A stretch of DNA of 64,000 bases from Sabethes cyaneus (taxonomy: Eukaryota > Arthropoda > Insecta > Diptera > Culicidae). Every line of letters begins with the position of its first letter. Positions within the stretch are counted from its first letter, which is position 1. The notes beneath the pieces were generated by a model that was given only the letters and a program-made list of their open reading frames with translations, did not search any database and was not told the DNA's origin. The position numbers were made by a program, and so were the translations under genes. Shown in pieces: positions 45,451 through 54,303 of the stretch. The DNA is taken from NCBI RefSeq assembly GCF_943734655.1, contig NC_071355.1:22084268-22148267 (forward strand), given 5' to 3'.

Positions 45451-46065
45451 GTTATCGCAGTTATATTTATCGCGCTTATGGGTTATTCGTCCATTAGTTT
45501 CGATTTATAAAATTATGCACCTGTTCATGCAAGATACACTCAGAGTTAAGTTCAACCTGTGTGAAAAAACTAACTAACTAGGACTAACTTAGATTAGACC
45601 TAATCAAAAACAAAAACGCTATTTCTTACAAGGTACGTTAAACATGCTTGCACGATTATAGCGCAGCATTGCAAGAGTATCACTGTTTCAAGAAAATGCA
45701 ATTTTGCTCTTGGCTATTTAAGAAAAATCGGGGGCTACTTGCTTCAATTAAATCGCTGTATCTCTGGATCGGCAAAGAATACCTCGTGGTGTTGAGTGAT
45801 TCTGGCCTAGCAAAGTGTGAATATGTGCAAATCTACCCCCTTTGTTGACTAAGCTCCTGTCTCTGGCTCCACGTGGTGCTGGCTGTGGTACGCAAACAAG
45901 GAAGGGGAAACAGGGAATCCCGCCCACTCTAAAATGGCAGTTCCGTCAAGCGGGATAAGGTCCTCAGGCTAACAATCTACTGTATCCAAAAACTATTTAC
46001 AAACGTTATAAAAATGAAAGAAGAAATCGAGCCGAATTGACAACGAACAAAACCTGAAACTAAAG

Positions 46066-46140
46066 AATCGAAAACAGACACTGATGAAGCCTGCAAAGTC
46101 GTAGGTGAAATACGTATCCGTCGCGAATAAATATTAATAA
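46066..46140 (+). ncRNA. Hammerhead-ribozyme-like motif, copy 1
   Basis: Order GACA-CTGATGA-A-GCCTGC-AAAGTC-GTAGGT-GAAA-TACGTATC-CGTC. The CUGAUGA and GAAA core boxes are present. A six-pair stem II (GCCTGC with GTAGGT, including G-T pairs) and a minimal stem III (TAC/GTA) ending at a UC cleavage position can be drawn. Stem I pairs GACA with CGTC with one mismatch. One unpaired A sits between CUGAUGA and stem II, unlike the consensus. Type I hammerheads are known in Penelope-like and other retroelements; activity here is unproven. Confidence 0.45.
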
Positions 46141-46660
46141 GTGGTTTCTTTCTTTAATTTCACTAGAAAAACTGTTTTTGCAGCCAGCTGAACATCGTGG
46201 TTCAGTAGATCCCAAAGGAGGATATTGCAACTTGCAAGAAAAATTCTCTTATTGCGGTTATTTGACAGCTGAATCAAACCATCAAAAGATAGCCATATGA
46301 TTTATTCTAGTAATTTAGTATTTGAAAATTTACGAAATCAATTATTTTCCACCCAAAATACGCTACAGAACTGATATTTGGACGAGCCACAAACCAGAAA
46401 GCCTGAATTTGAGTTTTGCGATTGTATCACGGTTATCTCCTTAGCGCGTTACCACCGCAGCAGCAGAAGGATTTATTATAAGCGCCGCAATATTCAAATC
46501 CACTTGGGAGACCTCAAAGCGGAGATTGGCTCAAACAACGCGGAGCTTGAAGTTTATAGAATTTTTGTGGTAATTACAAAATGGTCATTGGTGAATCGGA
46601 ATCACGTAGATTTCTTGTGACGGCCAGACATGTAGGGAAACATAGTCCTGAAAAAAGAAA

Positions 46661-46798
46661 AATAAATTTATACTTTATTAGATACTTACCTTATTGATTA
46701 AAGAGGTGTTAGATACTATTAGATTATTAAATATTATTAGATACTTACCTTATTAATCAATAAGGTAAGTATCTAATAAAGGATAAATTTATTTTTGA
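46661..46798. repeat. Long hairpin at mariner fragment edge
   Basis: AATAAATTTATACTTTATTA-GATACTTACC at 46,661 is mirrored at 46,753-46,796. Inside, TTAGATACTTACCTTATTAA and its near-complement form a second palindrome at 46,738-46,777. Adjoins the transposase fragment that follows, so it may be a duplicated or rearranged end. Confidence 0.65.
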
Positions 46799-47290
46799 TG
46801 AACGACGCAGCTTCCGGCAGGCACTTCGTGAAATAAATTTCCCCGTTCACGGCCAGTCCGGAGCGAAAGAAGAGCGGCGTTGACGTCCACTTCTCGCTGA
46901 TTGTCAGCATCTTCTTGGGGAACTTGGTGTGTGAAATGAACTTCACGAAGACGCGGCATTCTTGCCGGATCTGGCGTCGGCCCACTACTCGAAGCAATCG
47001 TTGGAGGAGATGGAGCGGCTGAATATCGAGGTCGGCGAACCCGCCCAACGTCCCCCAGCTGCGTCCCATCAAGAATTTCTGGGCAAACCTGAAGCGTAAG
47101 ATCTACTCCAACAATTTTGTCGCGAAACCTGAGGAGAAATTGATAAATAAAACGAAGAAAGAACTCGCGTGTAGAAGGCATGTTTTCGTCCGCCATGGTG
47201 AATGTTCCGGTTAACTGCCGGAAGGCCACTCGCAAGGGGATAGATTTCTTTTGCAAGTAAGCTAACATAATTACGTTCCATGGAAAATTT
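46789..47290 (-). pseudogene. IS630/mariner-like transposase fragment
   Basis: Minus-strand frames overlap. One carries ECRVFVKFISHTKFPKKMLT and SGLAVNGEIYFTKCLPEAAS, then FIKNK, resembling the region between the second and third catalytic acidic residues in IS630-Tc1-mariner transposases (S.P.FF..GLAVN...Y...CL). Upstream pieces are in another frame. The PNxPQxRPIE-type end is absent, so the fragment is truncated and frameshifted. Confidence 0.6.
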
Positions 47291-47595
47291 ATCAAATTCT
47301 TTCAGATAAAGAAATAAGCAAATCTAATGAGAAGGACATATATTAAAAAGTGTAGATTTAGTTGAATGCTGTAGCTGTCAATGCGCACTACCATTTTTAA
47401 CTTTGATGACAGACAGAAATTTTGACCATTATATGCGCTAATGATGGCATGATGTTCTTCACTTTTATACTTTCGCTTTCTGATCGTAGTATATTTACAT
47501 TTTTAGCACCTAATATCAATATTTTCCTGGTTGGTGTACGACAAAATATAAAATATCTATTTAATAATATAAGGTTGCTTAATAAACAAGTAGGA

Positions 47596-47850
47596 ATTCT
47601 TGTTGCGGCCGCAAACATCCGGGTGTCGCAAAGATGCCGGACAACTGTGCAGTGAAATCCGTTCTCTTCCAGAATCCCACCGGCACCAAGAATAGAGGGA
47701 TCCAACGTGCCAGACGGCTTCGTCCGGTTGAAGTCGACTTGCGTGTGTCGAGACGCGCAACGAATTAGCGACGACTAGCCCAGGACCGAGTACAATGGAG
47801 CAGAATTTTTGATACGGCAAGAGCCACCCCGACTCTCGGATGGTAACCAT
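47596..47850 (+). mobile_element. RTE 3'-end fragment
   Basis: Plus-strand phrase RMPDNCAVKSVLFQNPTGTK, then NRGIQRARR and VEVDLRVSRRATN, which is the terminal part of the RTE family. Truncated at its 5' side near 47,596. Confidence 0.7.
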
Positions 47851-47892
47851 TAGCTCTTTTCTATATGATTTATACGCAATAATTAAAAACGC

Positions 47893-48800
47893 TCAGACAT
47901 TTAAGTCTTCAAGAAGCGACGAAAAGATGACCAAAATCCTTGAAAAGTCAACAAAAAGACGGCGACAAGACTGTAGAAGAATGACAAAAATGTGATGAAA
48001 AGTTGATAGAACTGTGAAAAAACATTTAAAAATACGATATAAAGTTGGCGAAACATCAAGGCAAATAACGTGAAAATTAGATAACATGACGACAAAAGGC
48101 GACAATATTGCGACAAACAACGGGAATGCAACCTTCAAAAAGCGAGAAACAAAGTATAATACACGCAAAAAGGCGACGAAAAGCTGGCGAATAAGCATCA
48201 GACAACAACCAATAGCCAACAACCATGACAAAAGATGATGAAAAGGGAGCAAAATGACGACGAATACCAAAACAGCAACAAAAACGGCAAGAAGCCGCTG
48301 TAAACAAGCGACAAGAAACGCTAAAACAGACGTTAAAATGCCAAAAAAGATGCAAAAGACCATGAATGGCAATGAGACGTCGAATACGAAGAAAAGGCAA
48401 AAAAGATGACAAAACACGACGAAAAGCAACGATAATACGATGAATATACAACGATAAGATGACGAAAAGACGAAGAGATAGAAAATAAACCTCAAAAAGA
48501 CTATGAACAGGCAGTAAAAAGCTGGCGAAAAGATATGACAAAGAAGTGAAGACAACTAGACGAAAATACAATGAAGAAAAGACGAGAGACGACAAAAATA
48601 CAGTTGAAAGCCGCCAACAAGCGACAAAATCTGCCAAATGAAAGACAGCAAAAAGCGACAAGAAATGTGAAAACGACACAAATGACGACGCAATGAAACC
48701 TAAAACATCACGAAAGACGATAAAAAAATAACGAAAAAAGCCACATGTTAAAAATAACGAAAAACGACTCACAAACACTTAAAAAACAACAAAAAAGGAG
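47893..48800 (+). repeat. Degenerate GACAAAA/GACGAAAA repeat
   Basis: About 900 bp of loosely periodic plus-strand units such as GACGAAAAGA, GACAAAAAGACG and GCGACAAG. Because the complement is TTTTCGTC-rich, the minus strand shows long overlapping frames (up to 233 codons) of Phe/Leu/Val-rich text that mimic membrane proteins. These are compositional artefacts. Confidence 0.75.
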
Positions 48801-48902
48801 GGATCAACACGGTGTAGTAGTTAACAATTTCGCAAAACACTCAAGTTCAAACCCTAGCCCCGAAGTAATCACGAATGACCCAACCTGTTAAAGTTTCCAC
48901 AG

Positions 48903-49085
48903 ACTGAAGTTTTTGGAGCGTCTTAGTAGAACACAAAACCTGAAATTAAATAAAAAGAAAATGTTTCCAGTACGAAAACAGACACTGATGAAGCCTGCAA
49001 GTCGTAGGTGAAATACGTATCTGTCGGGAATAAATCGAATAAATATAAAATAGTAGAATTTAATAATTGGAAAAGTTTTCTTTTT
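48903..49085 (+). repeat. Dispersed repeat holding ribozyme-like segment
   Basis: Begins CTGAAGTTTTTGGAGCGTCT, continues TAGTAGAACACA, then a ~120-bp segment with the hammerhead-like motif, then TAGTAGAATTTAATAATTGG and AAAAGTTTTC. The 13,005-13,100 copy has the two ends but not the middle. Part of the middle also occurs at 46,050-46,140. Confidence 0.65.
48976..49040 (+). ncRNA. Hammerhead-ribozyme-like motif, copy 2
   Basis: GACA-CTGATGA-A-GCCTGC-AAGTC-GTAGGT-GAAA-TACGTATC-TGTC. Here stem I (GACA with TGTC) pairs perfectly, better than in copy 1. Stem II, GAAA and the minimal stem III are the same, as is the extra A after CUGAUGA. Predicted scission would follow the TATC. Strong pattern match, function not shown. 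Confidence 0.5.
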
Positions 49086-49590
49086 ATTTAATTTCAGGCA
49101 GAAGTTTCTATAATCAAATTAAAAAAAAAGTAGACGGAACGATGCAGGGTTTATTCATGTAAAAAAAAACTCTAGAATATACCAGAAAACAATACTTTAT
49201 ACTTTTCAGCAAAACTGAAAGCATTAATGTTGGTCAAACTTTCATTCAAATCAAAAATTTGATTTAAAATTTACTTTAATTTTATCGACTAACCCTTTCC
49301 TCTGTGATTAAAACGTAGATGGTAAAACTACGAATGTTTCTTCGATACGTCGAACTGGAGATTGCTGTTAAACGAGCCTTTGGGCGAAAAAGACTAACTT
49401 TCTAATCGAAGAAGGAGAGATCGCCGAAATTGGTAGCCCTGCCAATGTTTGTTAATGTCAAAACGATCATACGGTCAATCTGAGCGCAGGCGAATTTGAC
49501 AGGTTTCACATGATCAGCACCTCGGCAGCACAGTAAGGCACAGACTGAACAAAATTTCCATGAAAGAGGTGAACGGAATGTTCTCAGCGA
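49086..49590. other. Unassigned spacer
   Basis: AT-rich, no recognised element or open frame. Confidence 0.4.
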
Positions 49591-49594
49591 CTTA

Positions 49595-49722
49595 AGGCCC
49601 GCGCAGAATTGGTACTTTACGGTTCCGTTTGCGCAAATCTGACAGTTCTCCCATACAATTTGACAGATTATCTGTCAAATCTACGCAAACGCAACTATAA
49701 AGTACCAATTCTGTGCGGGCCT
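49595..49722. mobile_element. 128-bp Harbinger-like palindromic MITE
   Basis: Inverted ends AGGCCCGCGCAGAATTGGTA and TACCAATTCTGTGCGGGCCT (one mismatch). 3-bp TTA duplication at 49592-49594 and 49723-49725. A 3-bp TWA target is typical of PIF/Harbinger. Confidence 0.82.
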
Positions 49723-50004
49723 TTACCCTTGGAGCTCAACCAAAAAAATCAGAGAGGTTGTGTACAAGACAAGACCGCATATATAGGTGACGCAGGACTT
49801 CGTAAGTCTCTTTGTAGTGATAGTAGCATGTATTCATGCTTATAATCATTCGATTCTTCATGTATGTATACATGCTATATGCAACATATATACATGCTAC
49901 ATGCGTTGTATGTAACATTTATCAAAGTAGTAACATTGCATACGTTCAATTCTCAAAAGATTGTGCATTTGAAAACAATTTAACAAAATCAAGAACACAA
50001 ACTA

Positions 50005-50411
50005 CCCAGTAAACCATTTGGTTTGTATATCTCGATTGCAACTGAGGTATACGAAATCATATCTGAACGAAAAAGTTATATTTCACGCCATATAAGAACA
50101 TATATGTACCAAAGTGGAGGCGATATACATGCGAAAATTTTGACAACTATTTGTAATTTTATTTTGCGCAGTTTTTATAACACGCAACTAAATACTCCTG
50201 AATATATGATTAAGATATAATCAAATATTGCAATTGTCTATCCTGCTTTATAATTCACAGTCATGAATTGTATATGAAGACACGCACGACTGCAAAACAA
50301 CTTATTTTTCACTTCGATTTGACATACTCTAATCATTATACGATTCCAATGTGAAATTGACATAAAAACGATTTAATGTGAACTTTCTATTACGATTTTG
50401 TGTTATCTGGG
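50005..50411. mobile_element. Probable TA-flanked MITE
   Basis: Ends CCCAGTAAACCA and (reverse) CCCAGATAACACAAAA, with TA at 50003-50004 and 50412-50413. TIR identity is limited. The interior is AT-rich. Confidence 0.45.
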
Positions 50412-51110
50412 TATTGCTTTCCTGCTACCTTACTGAAATTAAAGATTGTTTTTATTACCCATGGTTCCCCACGTTGAAGGGATTTTACCAATTCAATCCT
50501 ATTTTATCAACAGCACATCTTTTCAATACACTTCTAATGAAACGGTAAGCATGCGTATTCACGGGAAACTAGCAGTCATTGACTTTTCGTCGGAAAGCCC
50601 AATTTCGGAAGCAGCTTTTCGGCCCAAAAGCGGGATTGTGTTTATAAAAATGTATATACTGCATTCTTCTAACCAATCTGAGCACAGCGAATATATTTTC
50701 ATAAACCGAATTTTTGTTTCAAACAAAAAAACTGCTTTTGAAATTGGCAGAATCGATGATGACTAATTTCACCTTCATACAGAGTCGTATTATAATCGGT
50801 ATTATAGTCGGTTTAATCGTATCGCAGTAAAGAACTTGCGATCTGTTTGGTATAACTAACTTGTGTCATTTTTTCTGGCACACTTCCCTACCACAGACAT
50901 CAAATTGGACTAGGTTTAATCGCGTTCGTAAGAAATCTGTTGGCACGAGACGAGGGGGCTTTGTCACTCTTTCTAGTGTACTTCCCAAGCAAGGACCTCA
51001 AAATGGTTTAGGTTTACCCGCGGTGTTAAGAAATCTTGTTGAAATGAGGAAACTTTTGGCTTACTTCCCAAGCACAGATATCAAATTGGTATAGGTTTAG
51101 ATCATCGCAA
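50412..51110. other. Spacer with three short repeated phrases
   Basis: The phrase CTTCCC-A-CA-(A)GACATCAAATTGG followed by TAGGTTTA recurs at about 50,885, 50,985 and 51,065, giving a ~95-bp imperfect tandem. A 106-codon frame at 50,446-50,766 has no recognised domain. Confidence 0.45.
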
Positions 51111-51114
51111 AGAA

Positions 51115-51335
51115 TCTTCCAACCAATCACGAAGCGAGAATTCTGGTAAAACATATGTTCATTATTTTCAATTTTTCAATAGTTCAACATCAAGAATCCA
51201 TACTTTTCTTCATTTGGGTCAATTCTTAGAAGATTTTTCGATCGATTGGTGTAAGAATATTTAAAATCGATAGGAAAACCGCTGAGCTATTAGCGCTCAA
51301 AACCTTTCCGTAGTCCTACGTCAAAAATAATGTGC
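51115..51335. repeat. Dispersed repeat, copy 2
   Basis: Homologous to 4,497-4,790 (ACCAATCACGAAGC, TTCATTATTTTCAATTTTTC, TTCATTTGGGTCAA), ending in CGTAGTCCTACGTC, as also seen at 24,597. Class unknown. Confidence 0.6.
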
Positions 51336-51830
51336 TCTAAACTAAGTGGGATAAGCCCTATTCGATTCTGCGGACTTTTTTACGCAAAATTATTAGGTTT
51401 TTAACTTTTGTTTTCTCAAAGCCTTGCTTGGAACAGTCTAATAAAAGTGAACAATATTAAAAATAGGGGAAAATGAGCAAAATGGGGCACTTCCCGATGA
51501 TAAACAGAAAAGGGGTCGGCACCACGCGATTCTCCGGAAAATTTTACATAAGATCACCTATATTTTAGAAGCCTGTAGGCCGTATCTCAATTGCGTCCGT
51601 TTTTTCCCTCGTTTTTGCCCATAGTGCATCGCTTTGGAGAGTGTGATACAAGCCCCTGGCAGATAACCATGTTTTCGCCGCCAACATCTCGTGTGTGCGA
51701 AAATGAGATAGCATGTCAGCACTGCGTTTCACTCATCTGCGAGCAGTCTGATTTGGGCCCGCTGTCAAATTTTGAGCCCCGGACATGCTGTCGCTGACGT
51801 TTACTGCAGATCGATATAGAGATGTCGATG

Positions 51831-53752
51831 GGGTGGTGTGATAAGAAGAGCGGGGATGGACACGAGCAAAGTAAATTGATATATACCAGGTATATGACAA
51901 TGCGAGCTGTCATATACACTTTGCACTAACACATTTACACTAGTTCTGAGATTTCGAGCATTTTGTATGGAAAATTAGTTAATTTTTTAAAAAAAATCGT
52001 TGGATACGCAAGATTTGTCTTTTTTTTCTTACAGCTTTTATGTTTATGCTTAGAACATTATTTCTAGTATGTATTTTCATGAATACAATGAAGTACAACA
52101 TTCCAAATTGCAAGCAGAAATTTTTTCGTCAAAGCGGTATCAAGATATCTCAAAGAAATGTCCTTATATCGCTTTCCTACAAGTAGTAAAACAAAAAATA
52201 AATTCTTTAAAATGCTCGGACATGATTGTTCAATAAGCAGCATGAGCAACATTGTTATCCGCCCGCGATATTTTTCGTCTGATTTCTGGTAAGCTTTTAA
52301 AGTGTTAATTATCTTCTAAGACCGTTTTGTAGCAATCTAAGATTACTTTTTATGGTTTTCTACTTAGTGTTGCGACGGGTAAATTTATGATAAAAAGGTA
52401 TCATCTTGGAACAGTGACTTCAACTTAAGGATTTTCAAGCAGTAGCACAAGCATCTATTCGAATAAAACTATTTTTTTAAAGAAGACATCAAAGGCAGAT
52501 ATTCAAGAGCATCATGCAAGCAAAATGTTGGATGGAACGTGTTTTAATTTAAGCAACCGTATACCGTATTGATCGTGAAGTATTAGAAACATTAATTCAT
52601 TTTTCAATTGCACATCGAAATAGTTAGTCACCCATGTTCTCAAATTTTTTACGCATAATAAAGAAGGCTACAAGTGCAAATGACTTTAAAATATATTCCT
52701 TACATTTCATTGTAAATGTTCAAATATTCCTCTGGAATAATATAGCTGCATTCATTAATTACAATTAATTTAGTTTTAATTTTCATGCAAATTCCACCAT
52801 ATTTCAGAACTATTTCTTCTTCTTTCTACACACACTAATGCAACCCTCGATGGTCACATACCTGGTATATATCAATTTACTTTGGGACACGAGTGGCACA
52901 ATATTCAAGAAGTCCGTCTAGCTTCTTGTCTTCGCTGACGACGTTGGCATCATTACACGTACCTTTGAGAGGATGGCGGAAACGTACATCGGACTGAAAG
53001 CTGAAGCCAAACGGATTGGACTTGACACTAATGTATCGAAAATAAAATACACGAAAGGAAGAGGTTCTAGAGAAGTGAATGCTGACCTCCCTCCCCGGAT
53101 TCATTTAGACGGTGATGAAATCGAGGTGGTAAAAGAGTTCGTGTATCTGGGCTCACTGGTTACCGCAGACAACGACATCAGCAGAGAAATACAAAGACGC
53201 ATTATGGCAGGAGATCGTGCCTACTTTGGACTCCGTAGGACGCTGCGATCGAACAAAATTCGCCACCGCACGAAGTCAACAATCTACAAGACGCTGATTA
53301 GACCGGTAGTCCTTTACGGCCATGAGGCATGGACTATGCTCGTGGAGGACCAACGCGCCCTTAGTGTTTTCGAACGGAAGGTGTTGCGCACCATCTACGG
53401 CGGAGTGCAGATGGAAGACAGAACGTGGAGGAGGCGAACGAACCATGAACTGCATCAGCTGCTTAGGGAACCACCCATCGCTCACACCGCAAAAATCGGT
53501 CACCTGCAATGGGCTGGGCACGTCGTGACGATGTCGGACGACAGCCCGGTTAAAAAAGTTCTCAATAACGACCCGACTGGAATGAGACGGCGGGGCTCGC
53601 AGCGAGCAAGATGGATCGATCAAGTGGAAGACGACCTGCGGACCCTACGCAGACTACGTTGCTCGAATTGCGGCCATGGACCCAGTGGAATGGAGACGAC
53701 TTCTTCGTACAGCAGAGGAAACCACGACCTGGAGCTAATTAAAGAAGAAGAG
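51831..53752 (+). mobile_element. RTE copy, 5'-truncated, split by 1-kb element
   Basis: The left part encodes GGVIRRAGMD and the right part TSGTIFKKSV, joining in frame once the insert and one TSD copy are removed. Then LVFADDVGIITRTFER (catalytic FADD) at 52,920-52,975 leads into an 283-codon open frame (52,973-53,824). It contains EVVKEFVYLGSLVTADNDIS, HEAWTMLVEDQRALSVFERK and HLQWAGHVVTMSDDSPVKKV. Best-preserved RTE C-terminus in the window, with no stop before the family end. Confidence 0.85.
51867..52884. mobile_element. 1.02-kb TIR element with 9-bp TSD
   Basis: Inverted ends CAAAGTAAATTGATATATAC and GTATATATCAATTTACTTTG, extending with one-base differences to about 31 bp. A perfect 9-bp duplication GGACACGAG lies at 51858-51866 and 52885-52893. 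TSDs of 9 bp are typical of Mutator-like elements. No transposase frame is recognisable, so it is non-autonomous. Inserted into RTE coding sequence. Confidence 0.9.
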
Positions 53753-53764
53753 AGCTCCCAGGCA

Positions 53765-54303
53765 GCAGGCCTCACAGTCAATGTAGCAAAAACTAAGTCT
53801 ATGGTAGCACAGTTGAGCAGGTGAATGCCCCTCAACATCTTGGTAGCCAGATAACATCCAGCAGCTTTTGCAGATTACAACAATCTTCAATTGACCTGCC
53901 CGGTGCAGTCTAGATGCAATTTCAAATCATCTGCGTACTCTAACTTATCAACCGCCACCGAGAAGCAAAGCTGTGTCATTGAAACACAGCGAGAAAAACA
54001 GTGGACCCATATTGTTGCCTTGTGGTACGCCCGATTTATTTGAACATAGGCTGGATAAACAGGTATTAAGCTGTACACGTAGCTTTCGATCACATAAGTA
54101 GGCACTTAACGATTCAGTAAAGATTTGTGATGCGCCAAGTCGAGAAAGTTTTCGTACCCGATGTATCCGATGGTCAATACAACTAAACACCGCCGGTTGC
54201 ATCGGTTACATACTGCATCGATTAGGATTAGGACCTTCTGCTGCATGTGCGAAATGCAAGTCGATGTAAAATCCATAAGTTTAGTGCAAAAGGACCGTCC
54301 GTA
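53765..54303 (-). mobile_element. Fragments of a CR1/I-type LINE
   Basis: Minus-strand RT text: FCTKLMDFTSTCISHMQQKV, SVPQG-like SGVPQGNNMGPLFFSLCFND, LEYADDLKLHLD (YADD catalytic box at about 53,945). A plus-strand scrap at 53,765-53,815 reads AAGLTVNVAKTKSMV. The pogo element at 54304 interrupts or adjoins its upstream side. Confidence 0.6.

Noticed and set aside
47893..48778. Two long minus-strand frames (220 and 233 codons) resembling membrane proteins
   Set aside because: They overlap in different frames over a degenerate GACRAAAA repeat; composition alone explains them.
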